64,000 nucleotides of DNA from Halobacillus mangrovi (GTDB lineage Bacteria; Bacillota; Bacilli; Bacillales; Halobacillaceae), in contig NZ_CP020772.1 of assembly GCF_002097535.1 (NCBI RefSeq), positions 124,001 through 188,000 of the forward strand. Reading direction: 5' to 3'. The position numbers and the translations under genes are program-made. The first letter of the stretch is position 1. The number at the start of each line of letters is the position of its first letter. Below the pieces are notes generated by a model. That model saw nothing but the letters and a program-made list of their open reading frames with translations, was not told the origin of the DNA and did not search any database. Of this stretch, positions 36,600-45,430 are shown piece by piece.

Positions 36600-36780
36600 A
36601 AGCACCTGGCTTATTCATTCAATGGACAACTAAACTGGGCACGTCTGGCGCCAACGTTGGACTGATCTTTGTGCTAAAGTCGCCCCGACAAGCATATGGC
36701 AAGTGATGATAGTCTTTTAAATCGACTGACTTATGACCTCGAGGGATAGGCGTTGGATCTGGATGCAGCCTCACACCATC
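36600..36780. repeat. degenerate copy of a Bacillaceae intergenic repeat
   Basis: A gene-free stretch between bofA and the rRNA promoters, richer in G+C than its flanks. On the minus strand it contains CCTCGAGGTCATAAGTCA and, about 40 bases later, CATATGCTTGTCGGGGCGAC. I recall both blocks from an interspersed repeat common in Bacillaceae genomes. It also has the palindromes GGCGCC and AACGTT at 36647-36658. No coding frame is convincing. Confidence 0.5.
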
Positions 36781-36801
36781 AAATAGTTATTCACACACAA
36801 A

Positions 36802-36838
36802 TAAAAAAAGATAAGGACAATCATCCTCATCTTTTTCT
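36802..36838 (-). terminator. terminator of bofA
   Basis: Minus strand AAAAAGATGAGGA, loop TGATTG, TCCTTATCTTTTT (one G-U pair), with further Ts. Confidence 0.88.
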
Positions 36839-37100
36839 AAAGCAACCATAAATGTATTGCTGCCAATGACAATACACCTGGTACACCAAGGAGTCCAGAG
36901 ACGACAGCAGTGAAACCATTGATCGGAACATGCAAACCAAATTGCGCTCCAAAGAGATTTACGAAAAAAAGAAGGATAACAGCAACGATTAACCTAGTGA
37001 GAAGTTGCCCTACCCATTTAATTGGGGCAGATGGCAACCCAACAATTAATAAGAAAGGAATGGCTAGTCCTAATAATAAGATGACTAACACCGGATCCAT
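36837..37100 (-). CDS. bofA: pro-sigma-K processing inhibitor BofA
   Basis: The 87-residue membrane protein has two hydrophobic segments (about 2-24 and 35-55) and the conserved C-terminal VPGVLSLAAIHLWLL. BofA holds SpoIVFB inactive in the outer forespore membrane until the SpoIVB signal, delaying sigma-K. The ATG at 37100 is chosen because AGGGGG sits six bases upstream and it gives exactly the B. subtilis length. It is followed by the rRNA operon, as in B. subtilis. Confidence 0.93.
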   Translation of the reverse strand: MDPVLVILLLGLAIPFLLIVGLPSAPIKWVGQLLTRLIVAVILLFFVNLFGAQFGLHVPINGFTAVVSGLLGVPGVLSLAAIHLWLL

Positions 37101-37170
37101 AAAAAACCCCCTGTCCACTTATATACTGTTCTAAGTCAGTATATGTGATCGAACAAGGGGATAGTACAAG

Positions 37171-37386
37171 TTATGATAAAGCATTGATTTGACGAAATCT
37201 GGCTTCTCTTAATAAGTAAAAATATTTCGCTTTAACAAGAGCAAGTTCTGTCAGTCCCTCGTCACTTGGCTCAATACTCTGATTTATGATCGTGTTCAGC
37301 GTTTCCCACTCATGCTTGAGTGTTCTAATATTAGAAAGAAGCTCTTGATCGATCTCTTTCCTAATCTTTTTATGTCTACCGAACAT
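37171..37386 (-). CDS. yaaL: YaaL family protein (DUF2508)
   Basis: A 71-residue, highly charged helical protein beginning MFGRHKKIRKEIDQELL and ending LLREARFRQINALS. Function is unknown. It is always found between recR and bofA in Bacillus. The ATG at 37386 follows AAGGGTGG; the frame upstream lacks similarity. Confidence 0.9.
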   Translation of the reverse strand: MFGRHKKIRKEIDQELLSNIRTLKHEWETLNTIINQSIEPSDEGLTELALVKAKYFYLLREARFRQINALS

Positions 37387-37399
37387 AGAACCACCCTTT

Positions 37400-37996
37400 T
37401 TACAGTTCTCTTCTTCCTTCAAGTGCTTTGGATAAAGTCACTTCATCCGCATACTCTAAGTCTCCTCCAACTGGAAGACCGTGGGCAATACGTGTCATAC
37501 GTATTCCCGAAGGTTTCACTAAACGAGAAATATACATAGCCGTAGCTTCCCCCTCAATGTTCGGGTTGGTAGCCAGAATCAGCTCTTCGACCCCTTCATC
37601 CTTCAATCGATTGATCAAGCTTGCCACATTAATGTCTTCTGGACCAATGCCGTCCATCGGCGAAATAGCCCCGTGCAATACGTGGTACTTCCCGCTGAAT
37701 TCTTTCATCTTTTCCATCGCAATCACATCTTTCGGATCTTGAACGACACAAATCAATGTTTGATCGCGGGAATCATCCTGACAAATCGAGCAAGGGTCTT
37801 GATCGGTAATATGACCACAGATCGAGCAATGAGTCAGTTCTCTTTTAGCGTTCACTAATGACTTAGCAAAGTCAAGAACATCGTCCTCTTCCATCTCCAG
37901 CACGAAAAAAGCCAGGCGGACAGCCGTCTTAGGGCCGATCCCTGGCAGCTTCGTAAAACTGTCGATCAGTTTAGAAATTGGTTCCGGGTAATACAT
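37400..37996 (-). CDS. recR: recombination mediator RecR
   Basis: The 198-residue protein acts with RecO/RecF in loading RecA at gaps. It has a helix-hairpin-helix near 15-25 ([15 protein letters not shown]), a C4 zinc finger [16 protein letters not shown] near 55 and a Toprim domain starting [16 protein letters not shown] near 79. ATG at 37996 is used, with AGGAGGAA upstream; the preceding TTG is less likely. Confidence 0.97.
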   Translation of the reverse strand: MYYPEPISKLIDSFTKLPGIGPKTAVRLAFFVLEMEEDDVLDFAKSLVNAKRELTHCSICGHITDQDPCSICQDDSRDQTLICVVQDPKDVIAMEKMKEFSGKYHVLHGAISPMDGIGPEDINVASLINRLKDEGVEELILATNPNIEGEATAMYISRLVKPSGIRMTRIAHGLPVGGDLEYADEVTLSKALEGRREL

Positions 37997-38007
37997 CAAA
38001 ATTCCTC

Positions 38008-38325
38008 CTAGAACATTCCTCCAGGCATACCTTTCGTGAACTGTCCCATAGTATCGTTTGTTTTATCATCCACTTGCTTCAACACATCATTCGTTGCTGT
38101 GATGATTAAATCTTGAAGCATTTCTACATCATCTGGATCTACAACTTCTTCATCAATTTCGATATCTGTAATTTCTTTTTTCCCGTTAGCGACAACTTTA
38201 ACCATTCCGCCGCCAGCAGAAGATTCAAAAGTCATTTCGTAGAGCTCTTCTTGAGCTTTCATCATTTTTTTCTGCATCTTTTGCATTTGTTTCATCATAT
38301 TGTTCATATTTCCTCCACCACGCAT
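38008..38325 (-). CDS. yaaK: nucleoid-associated protein YaaK (YbaB/EbfC family)
   Basis: The 105-residue protein has a Met/Gln/Lys-rich N-terminal helix and a core with [20 protein letters not shown], then [12 protein letters not shown]. Family members are small dimeric DNA-binding proteins. The ATG at 38325 follows AAAGGAGG and gives the [14 protein letters not shown] start seen in relatives. dnaX-yaaK-recR is a conserved operon. Confidence 0.94.
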   Translation of the reverse strand: MRGGGNMNNMMKQMQKMQKKMMKAQEELYEMTFESSAGGGMVKVVANGKKEITDIEIDEEVVDPDDVEMLQDLIITATNDVLKQVDDKTNDTMGQFTKGMPGGMF

Positions 38326-38349
38326 GGCGAATTCCTCCTTTAATTTCAT

Positions 38350-40059
38350 TTAATCTTGGATTTCTATCAAATCATCTCCGACGAGCTTGCGTGCTTCTGA
38401 GACGAGCGGGTCATCATTACCTTCAGAAGAAGTATCATCTGAAGTTTCTTCGTCGCTGTCATCAGGGGAACTTTTTTGTTTACGCACATATTCCTCGCGT
38501 ACTTCCTGCCAATTAGGCTCTGGAATAGGGATGATCGTCAAAGGTTTTCCTATGAATTCTGTAAGCAAGGGCTCAATTGTACTTTGGTGTTCCATTGCCA
38601 AGGAACAATGGATGTCATAACGAAAAGCAAGTACCAATGCTTTTGAAGAAGCTGCTCTCGGCTTACTATTCAGCAACGTTGCATGAGCCGGGGCATTGTT
38701 CCTCTTCAATGCCTCCATGAAATCTGCCCAATGGCCTTGAACGGTTTTTATTTCTTCCTTAGATGCCTCATTTAATACTTGGCGTATCCGTTCGTAAGGT
38801 ACATTATATCCTTTTCGTCCGGATTTTGCAGGTGTCCGCTTTGGTTTCGATGGTTTAGCCGTTTGCTGTTCTACTCCGTTTTGCTTCAAACTCGTCAATT
38901 CTCTCTCGAGTTCAGTAATTTTCTTAGAAAGCTGATTCAGAGCTTCCGATTCAGCGGGCTTCAATACAGACGCCGGCTTAACTTCCACCATATTCAAAAG
39001 GGCAATTTCAATAAACACCTTAGGACTTGTCGTCCATTTCATCTCTTGCTGACATTGATTCAACTCCCGTATCGCCTGCTGAATCCATTGGGCGGTTAAC
39101 TGTTCAGCCAGCATACGAAACGTATCATCTGGAATGGCGCGTTCCAAATTATGTTCAAGGTCTGGGGCACTTTGGAACAATAGGATGTCTCGAAGATAAT
39201 AAATCAAATCAAAGACAAAACGACCCGGATCTTTTCCTTGCTGAATCAAATCATCCACTGCTTCAAGAGCTGCTTTCACCTCTTGTTCGTATAAAGCTCT
39301 GACGACTTCTGCCAGTTTCCCTTGGGAGACCGACCCAGTGACAGCTAATACATCCTCAACAGTGACTTCTTCTTCACTATAGGAAATGGCCTGATCAAGC
39401 AAACTTAAAGCGTCCCTCATCCCGCCTTCTGCTGTCAACGCCACAATTTCCAACGCTTCACGAGCAATGGTGATCTCCTCAGCAGAGGTAATGCTCTCCA
39501 TCCGGTCCACCATCGCTTTCTGAGATATCCGTTTAAAATCAAATCGCTGACATCTTGAAATAATGGTAAGTGGAATTTTGTGAGGCTCAGTCGTTGCTAA
39601 AATAAATATAACATGCCGCGGAGGCTCTTCTAACGTTTTAAGCAAAGCATTAAAAGCTCCCATGGAGAGCATGTGGACTTCATCAATAATATATACTTTG
39701 TAAGGTACCGCGCTTGGTGCATACTTTACCTTGTCCCGGATTTCACGAATTTGTTCTACCCCGTTGTTGGAAGCAGCGTCAATTTCAATGACATCTGAGA
39801 TCGACCCATCTTGGATACCAAGACACGCCGCACACTCATTGCAGGGTTCCTTTACAGGGGAACGTTCGCAGTTCACGGCTTTAGCAAAAATTTTCGCAGC
39901 ACTTGTTTTACCTGTCCCTCGTGGGCCAGAGAACAGATAGGCATGGGAAAATTTATCTTGTTCAATCGCGTTTTGCAATGTGCGTGTAATATGGGTTTGT
40001 CCGACCACATCTTCAAAGTTTTTTGGGCGCCAGACACGATACAAAGCCTGATAGCTCAT
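38350..40059 (-). CDS. dnaX: DNA polymerase III gamma/tau subunit
   Basis: The 569-residue AAA+ clamp-loader ATPase begins MSYQALYRVWRPKNFEDVVG. Walker A FSGPRGTGKTSAAK lies near 44, a C4 zinc module from CERSPVKEPCNEC to CAAC near 64-80, Walker B IIDEVHMLS near 125 and the ATTEPHKIP sensor near 155. The C-terminal 200 residues are tau-specific with an acidic end. The ATG at 40059 is chosen from its GGGAG site; a sigma-A promoter at 40091-40120 makes the more upstream start impossible if used. Confidence 0.97.
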   Translation of the reverse strand: MSYQALYRVWRPKNFEDVVGQTHITRTLQNAIEQDKFSHAYLFSGPRGTGKTSAAKIFAKAVNCERSPVKEPCNECAACLGIQDGSISDVIEIDAASNNGVEQIREIRDKVKYAPSAVPYKVYIIDEVHMLSMGAFNALLKTLEEPPRHVIFILATTEPHKIPLTIISRCQRFDFKRISQKAMVDRMESITSAEEITIAREALEIVALTAEGGMRDALSLLDQAISYSEEEVTVEDVLAVTGSVSQGKLAEVVRALYEQEVKAALEAVDDLIQQGKDPGRFVFDLIYYLRDILLFQSAPDLEHNLERAIPDDTFRMLAEQLTAQWIQQAIRELNQCQQEMKWTTSPKVFIEIALLNMVEVKPASVLKPAESEALNQLSKKITELERELTSLKQNGVEQQTAKPSKPKRTPAKSGRKGYNVPYERIRQVLNEASKEEIKTVQGHWADFMEALKRNNAPAHATLLNSKPRAASSKALVLAFRYDIHCSLAMEHQSTIEPLLTEFIGKPLTIIPIPEPNWQEVREEYVRKQKSSPDDSDEETSDDTSSEGNDDPLVSEARKLVGDDLIEIQD

Positions 40060-40090
40060 ATAACCGTTCTCCCTTTTTAGTCTCTCATCC

Positions 40091-40120
40091 ATTATACCTG
40101 ATTGGTGCATTGGATGTGAA
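40091..40120 (-). promoter_or_regulatory. dnaX sigma-A promoter
   Basis: Minus strand TTCACA (40115-40120), 18 bases, TATAAT (40091-40096), about 30 bases upstream of the dnaX start. Confidence 0.65.
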
Positions 40121-40264
40121 CCTTAGTTCTTCGACGACATTCGCTTCTAGTTTTAAGGCTTTAGTTATAAAATTAGAGGTAAACGTTCCGTTATGTAATG
40201 GACTGAAAAGGGTATGAGAACGACCCCGTTTCCTCACCCCCCCTCTATTTAAACCGAATATAAT

Positions 40265-40304
40265 AGAAAAAGCCGTTATGAAAATGTCTCATAACGACTT
40301 TTTT
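40265..40304 (-). terminator. terminator of SRP RNA
   Basis: Minus strand AAAAAGTCGTTATGA, 6-base loop, TTCATAACGGCTTTTT, with A/T tracts on both flanks. Confidence 0.9.
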
Positions 40305-40334
40305 ATAATAACCTGATAGTAAAATCATATGTAA

Positions 40335-40603
40335 TGCCGTGCACCCACCGTCGATGGCGTGGCCCCAAGCGTTACTTATGATTACGGCTCGACCCAGGCA
40401 CTCCCGCGGCACACGAGAGGGACAGCTTACTGCTGCTTCCTTCCGGACCTGACAGGATTCACTGATTCTCGTTGCGCAGGACCTGGGTGTCAACACCGGT
40501 CACATAAGGCAGACCTTGAGGCCACACCACCTCGGGTGGGGATTCGGCCTCGCTGTAGCGGATTGCGAGTATAGGGCACCGCTAATTCCCCGCTTAGCAC
40601 GAC
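40335..40603 (-). ncRNA. scr: signal recognition particle RNA (scRNA, large Bacillus type)
   Basis: About 269 bases. The minus strand contains the helix 8 core GTCAGGTCCGGAAGGAAGCA and GCAGTAAG, the Alu-side CTGCGCAACGAGAATC and GAGTGCCTGGGTCGAGC, and the ending GGGTGCACGGC. Start GTCGTGCTAAGCGGGG is seven bases after a strong -10. The RNA works with Ffh and HBsu in co-translational membrane targeting. Location between tadA and dnaX is conserved. Confidence 0.96.
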
Positions 40604-40609
40604 ATTACA

Positions 40610-40638
40610 AGTATAGCGACATTTTAAGTAAAATGCAA
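40610..40638 (-). promoter_or_regulatory. SRP RNA promoter
   Basis: Minus strand TTGCAT (40633-40638), 17 bases, TATACT (40610-40615), six bases before the RNA 5' end. Confidence 0.85.
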
Positions 40639-40645
40639 TGGTTTA

Positions 40646-41146
<501 letters not shown>

Positions 41147-41157
41147 CTATTTCATAA

Positions 41158-41187
41158 GAATATTTTCCCTTTCCGTTTTCATACATT
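41158..41187 (+). promoter_or_regulatory. sigma-E promoter of yaaH
   Basis: GAATATT (41158-41164) matches the sigma-E -35 KMATATT, then 15 bases, then CATACATT (41180-41187), matching the -10 CATACANT. It is 28 bases upstream of the yaaH start. Confidence 0.8.
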
Positions 41188-41214
41188 GATAATGATGAGA
41201 AAGGAGCGATGTAC

Positions 41215-42504
41215 ATGCAAATCCATGTCGTCCAGCCCGGGGACAGTGTATTTTCGATAGCTGGTCTCTATGATAGTACGCCAAATGCTATCATTGATGC
41301 AAACGAACTGGAAACCCCTGGAGACCTCGTAGTCGGTCAAGCTATTGTTGTGCCGATTGTCGGTCAGTTTTATTTTGTCCAGCCCGGGGACAGCTTATAT
41401 ACCATTGCTCAGCAGTTTGGTTTATCCGCAAACCAGCTCGCTGAAGTCAACGGCCTGCAGCCAAACGCGGCACTGCCTGTAGGATTAAGACTGTATATCC
41501 CTGAACAACCACCGACTTTAATCTCTGCCAATGCTTATATTGAGCCTTTTGGAGGAGAAGTTTCCGAAGTTTTGCGATCTTCAGCTGAACAGCGAGCACC
41601 GCTGCTTACTTATTTAGCTCCGTTTAGTTATGAAATCAAACCGGATGGCTCATTAAAAGCGCCGCCGCTTGATAACTTCAAAGCAATCGCTGATAACAAT
41701 GATGCCTCTCTTATGATGGTGGTCACGAACTTAGCGGACGGGGAATTCAGCGCAGAACTTGGGAGAACGATCCTTACAAATGAAAATGTACAAAATACCC
41801 TTCTTGATAACATAGTTAAGACAGCCAAAGAAGTCGGGTTTAGAGACGTTCATTTCGACATGGAATTTCTGCCTCCTGAGCTAAAGGAGAATTATAACCA
41901 GTTCCTTAGAAATGCAAAGCAGCGACTTTCTGCAGAAGGTCTGCTTATGTCGACCGCCCTCGCTCCAAAGACGAGTGCTGAACAAGAAGGGGCCTGGTAT
42001 GAAGCACACGATTACAAAGCGCATGGAGAAATTGTCGATTTTGTTGTGTTAATGACTTATGAATGGGGCTACAGTGGAGGTCCTCCTCGCGCGGTTGCAC
42101 CGATTGGACCTGTCACTGAAGTTGTGGATTATGCGTTAACTGAAATGCCGGCAAATAAAATATTGCTAGGCCAGAATTTGTACGGATATGACTGGACGCT
42201 CCCATATGAACCTGGCGGGGAGTTTGCGAAAGCCGTCAGCCCACAAAGAGCTATACAGATCGCAAGGGAAAACAATGTTCCTATTTCCTATGACCAGGAA
42301 GAACAGGCCCCCTATTTTACGTACACAGACTCGGAAGGAAATAAGCATGAAGTCTGGTTTGAAGATGCTCGTTCCATCCAGAAGAAATTCGACCTTATTA
42401 AGGATCGCGGTCTGAAAGGTATTAGTTACTGGAAGCTCGGCCTATCCTTCCCACAAAATTGGGCTCTGCTCGGTAGTCAGTTCAACGTCGAAAAGAATCA
42501 ATAA
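41215..42504 (+). CDS. yaaH: spore cortex-lytic N-acetylglucosaminidase with two LysM domains (YaaH/SleL)
   Basis: The 429-residue protein has two LysM domains (about 1-45, HVVQPGDSVFSIAGLYDSTP; and 50-96, YFVQPGDSLYTIAQQFGLSA) followed by a GH18 barrel. The catalytic strand is VHFDMEFLPPE near 216, with the acid Glu. B. subtilis and B. cereus relatives cleave cortex peptidoglycan at muramic-delta-lactam fragments during germination. There is no signal peptide, consistent with mother-cell synthesis and coat localisation. ATG at 41215 is chosen because AAGGAG is eight bases upstream (two bases for the earlier ATG). The sigma-E promoter fits. Confidence 0.94.
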   Translation: MQIHVVQPGDSVFSIAGLYDSTPNAIIDANELETPGDLVVGQAIVVPIVGQFYFVQPGDSLYTIAQQFGLSANQLAEVNGLQPNAALPVGLRLYIPEQPPTLISANAYIEPFGGEVSEVLRSSAEQRAPLLTYLAPFSYEIKPDGSLKAPPLDNFKAIADNNDASLMMVVTNLADGEFSAELGRTILTNENVQNTLLDNIVKTAKEVGFRDVHFDMEFLPPELKENYNQFLRNAKQRLSAEGLLMSTALAPKTSAEQEGAWYEAHDYKAHGEIVDFVVLMTYEWGYSGGPPRAVAPIGPVTEVVDYALTEMPANKILLGQNLYGYDWTLPYEPGGEFAKAVSPQRAIQIARENNVPISYDQEEQAPYFTYTDSEGNKHEVWFEDARSIQKKFDLIKDRGLKGISYWKLGLSFPQNWALLGSQFNVEKNQ

Positions 42505-42516
42505 AATTCTCCGCAT

Positions 42517-42556
42517 CAGACAGTCCTGTCAGCAATAAGGCTGTCTGACAGCGGTG
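42517..42556 (+). terminator. terminator of yaaH
   Basis: CAGACAG and CTGTCTG arms enclose a 16-base loop, with GTTTTT a few bases later. The loop contains a second complementary element (CTGTCAG), so alternative folds are possible. Confidence 0.6.
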
Positions 42557-42559
42557 TTT

Positions 42560-43327
42560 TTAACCTTCGGGTATAATCTCTACTGTTCGCTGCCCCGTTT
42601 CAGCTTCATGATAAGCCTTCTCCAGTCCTTTTTCCTCAATAGCTTTTTTAGAAACGGAACGATAAGGAATATACACTTCAAAAGGACGTGAAAAAGGAAA
42701 AGGTTTTACCGAAACTTGTTTCTGGTCTACCCAGTTAGCCATTATTCCGTCCGGAGCAAAATCAAAGGTTTGTTTAAATCCATCTTTAAACCAAGGAACT
42801 TCTTCATCCTTAGATATCCCAGGTTCTTGCATACATACATATAAAGACAAATCATCACAAAATTGAAGCCGTTTGAAATGGAGATGATAGATATCCCTGG
42901 GTACATCCATTTTCATTGCTTCAGATAAATCTTCCTGCCTTTTCTTTTCATCTGCAATAAACTTACGGATGACTGGATCGTCACTATCCTCTGAAAAGAA
43001 GGATGCATAGTGCATACTGCAGAGTATTCCAGCATAAAGAGAGCGTTCAGCAACTTCCTTAATCCCTAGCTGATAAGCCTCTATTTTCTCCTTTAGGGGA
43101 TAATCGATGAAAGAATAGGGTCTATTTTTCTCATTATTCCACTTTGGTTGCTCATCCAAAGGAATCCAGGCACGGTCATGTTGAGCAATGGCCCAGTCGG
43201 CTTCTTCCCTCAACTTTGATCGCAATAGGAAATTTTTCTTCCACTCCAAAACCATTTGGCCAGATATTTGTGCATGATCGTGCTGCTTAATCATCAGAAA
43301 TTCATTTTCACGCTCCTGGACAATCAT
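42560..43327 (-). CDS. DUF3891 family protein
   Basis: The 255-residue soluble protein starts MIVQERENEFLMIKQHDHAQ, typical of DUF3891. It has conserved His and Asp residues (QHDHAQISG, QHDRAWIPLDE, MHYASFF) that recall HD-type metal enzymes, but no function is established. It is alone, with its own GGAGGG ribosome site, at the left edge of the accessory block. Confidence 0.8.
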   Translation of the reverse strand: MIVQERENEFLMIKQHDHAQISGQMVLEWKKNFLLRSKLREEADWAIAQHDRAWIPLDEQPKWNNEKNRPYSFIDYPLKEKIEAYQLGIKEVAERSLYAGILCSMHYASFFSEDSDDPVIRKFIADEKKRQEDLSEAMKMDVPRDIYHLHFKRLQFCDDLSLYVCMQEPGISKDEEVPWFKDGFKQTFDFAPDGIMANWVDQKQVSVKPFPFSRPFEVYIPYRSVSKKAIEEKGLEKAYHEAETGQRTVEIIPEG

Positions 43328-43433
43328 ATCTTCCCTCCTATGTAGTCGATCCCGTCACTCAATCTTTTATCTTTCATTATAAGGCAATTACAGCCATAAC
43401 TCCATAAGTGAACATTCCACCGAAAAATAGAAA

Positions 43434-43463
43434 GAAGCCACGAGGGAAGCCCCCGTGGCTTAC
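43434..43463 (-). terminator. terminator of the PfpI-family gene
   Basis: AAGCCACG and CGTGGCTT arms with a GC-rich loop sit right after the stop; the following minus-strand sequence is T-rich (CTTTCTATTTTTC). Confidence 0.75.
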
Positions 43464-43475
43464 TTTGATTTTTTC

Positions 43476-43988
43476 TTATTGTAGTAGTTTTAAGGATTCG
43501 CGGTTAAAGGCAGGAATATCATCCGGCTGACGACTTGTCACCAGCTGGTCCTGACAGACAACAACCTCTTTGTCCTCATAGTCTACGCCTGCATATTCCA
43601 TATCAACAGCAATCGACTTGAAGCCAGTTGCCGCTCGACCTTCTAATGATTTTGCTGTAATTAATAGCTGAGGACCATGGCAAATGGCGAAAACAGGCTT
43701 TTTCTCATCCATGAAGTGTTTAGCGAATGTTACGAATTTCTCATCACCGCGAAGCTGATCCGGAGAAAAGCCCCCAGGAATGAGAAGGGCATCAAAATCA
43801 TTCGGGTTCACATCATCAATGGACGCGTCGATTTTCACAGATGCTTCTCCTTGTTTTCCTTTTACCTCTTTACCTGATTCCCATTCAATTGTAGTAATTT
43901 CATGCCCTTCATTTTTGAAAGCCTCTGCAGGCTGTGTATATTCGACATCTTCAAACATTGACGTAATGACGCAAGCGATCTTACTCAT
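43476..43988 (-). CDS. DJ-1/PfpI family general stress protein (YfkM-like)
   Basis: The 170-residue protein has the nucleophile elbow FAICHGPQLLITA, with Cys near residue 103, and LLIPGGFSPDQLRGD near 71, diagnostic of PfpI-like proteins. Members act as deglycases or chaperones, or have unproven protease activity; YfkM of B. subtilis belongs to the general stress regulon. AAGGAG precedes the ATG. It is probably monocistronic. Confidence 0.9.
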   Translation of the reverse strand: MSKIACVITSMFEDVEYTQPAEAFKNEGHEITTIEWESGKEVKGKQGEASVKIDASIDDVNPNDFDALLIPGGFSPDQLRGDEKFVTFAKHFMDEKKPVFAICHGPQLLITAKSLEGRAATGFKSIAVDMEYAGVDYEDKEVVVCQDQLVTSRQPDDIPAFNRESLKLLQ

Positions 43989-44085
43989 ATAACATCATCT
44001 CCTTGAATGGTAATGTTAATTTTTTTCACATAGGATATTTTCCCCTTGTTCCCAAAATTAAACATTTTTCATTCTTAGGAAATGC

Positions 44086-45408
44086 TCAGGATGTGCCAAA
44101 GTCTTTCATAGAAAATTGCTGGAACGTTGTATCTTCTTGATTCTTGTATACTTCTTTTCCTGCAATCGTATTGATGATATGGACGTTTCTATGAACCGAC
44201 AACCCTAAGTTCGTAGCTCCAGCTCCATGTGAATGGACAAGATTGGTCAAACTGAAAAAGTAGTGTTCTCGATCATCGTTAAACATAAGCCGATAATCCC
44301 TGGTCATTTTAAACATTTTTTCGTCTTCCCATTCGATCTTTTCTTTATAACGATCCATAAACCAATCTGGGATATGCGGTTTGTAGCCTGTGGCTAAGAC
44401 TACTTTTTCGGTGGCGTACTTGTACTCCACATCTTCCTGCCATTGTTTGCAGTGAAGGACATACCCGTCTTTTTGACCTTCTATTTTCTGGACCTCAGTC
44501 ATTGGCTGAATGAGGACTCGGCTCTCTTTCATTCCAGCCGTGCGATGATAAAGCTTTGTGTACAGCCTTTCCAGCGTTTGAGGATCAATTCCATTACGGA
44601 GCGGCTTTAACGTATCCAGCGTCTGTTTTCTCTGCTCAAATTCTAGATTATGAAAATAATCCACGTAATCCGGTGTAAAGGCTTCTTGAGCGAACTTTGC
44701 TTTATCAAGCTGAAACAAACCGCCCGTCCGGGTTAATAACGTCAGCTTCATGTCCTGGCGCTCCTGTTCCTCCAGCAAATCAAGGAAAACTTCAAGTGCA
44801 CTCTGACCAGAACCGATCACTGTTACATGTTTCGATTTAAGCAGATGTTGTTTTTCAAATAAATATCGACTGGAATGCATGACATCTTCATTAGGAAGTC
44901 CATCCATTCCCTCAAGAACCACTGGGTCATTCCCTGTTCCCAGCACAACATGTTTTGCATTAAAGTATTTTGTCTCTCCTGTCACCTTTTCCATGACGAC
45001 TACTTCGTAATGCGGGGTATCTGCTTCTTTTTTATCGACGACATCTACCACTCGATGACCAAAGTGTAGACTATTTAACTGTCCAGCTACCCATTGCAGA
45101 TAGTGGTTATACTCTTGTCTCGGCACCTCAAAGTGACGATGGAAAAAGAAAGGGAACATCCGGTTATGTTCATGCAGGTAATTCATAAATGTATAGGGAC
45201 TTTTCGGATCCGCGAAAGTTGCCAAATCTGCAAGGAACGGGACCTGGAGATCCATTTTTTCAATTAGCATTCCAGGATGCCACATGAATTCAGGCGTCTT
45301 TTCAAAAAAGAGCGCATCAAGTTCATCCGTTTGGTCAATCAATGCGGCTAGTCCAAGGTTATAGGGGCCAATTCCGATTCCTATCACATCATATAGTTGT
45401 CTTTGCAT
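44086..45408 (-). CDS. FAD/NADPH-dependent amino-acid or diamine N-hydroxylase (IucD/SidA/PvdA family)
   Basis: A 440-residue flavin monooxygenase with the FAD loop GIGIGPYNLGLAAL at 10-23, substrate-site LQVPFLADLATFADPKSPYT, the NADPH loop VTVIGSGQSALEVFLDLLEE near 200 and the terminal ATGYKPHIPDWF. The family N-hydroxylates lysine, ornithine or diamines as the first step of hydroxamate siderophore synthesis. No NIS synthetase, NRPS or siderophore uptake gene is nearby. It lies 22 bases downstream of an NCS2 permease. ATG at 45408 is chosen with GAGGAAG eight bases upstream. Exact substrate is unknown. Confidence 0.87.
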   Translation of the reverse strand: MQRQLYDVIGIGIGPYNLGLAALIDQTDELDALFFEKTPEFMWHPGMLIEKMDLQVPFLADLATFADPKSPYTFMNYLHEHNRMFPFFFHRHFEVPRQEYNHYLQWVAGQLNSLHFGHRVVDVVDKKEADTPHYEVVVMEKVTGETKYFNAKHVVLGTGNDPVVLEGMDGLPNEDVMHSSRYLFEKQHLLKSKHVTVIGSGQSALEVFLDLLEEQERQDMKLTLLTRTGGLFQLDKAKFAQEAFTPDYVDYFHNLEFEQRKQTLDTLKPLRNGIDPQTLERLYTKLYHRTAGMKESRVLIQPMTEVQKIEGQKDGYVLHCKQWQEDVEYKYATEKVVLATGYKPHIPDWFMDRYKEKIEWEDEKMFKMTRDYRLMFNDDREHYFFSLTNLVHSHGAGATNLGLSVHRNVHIINTIAGKEVYKNQEDTTFQQFSMKDFGTS

Positions 45409-45430
45409 TGCGATCACTTCCTCTATATCT

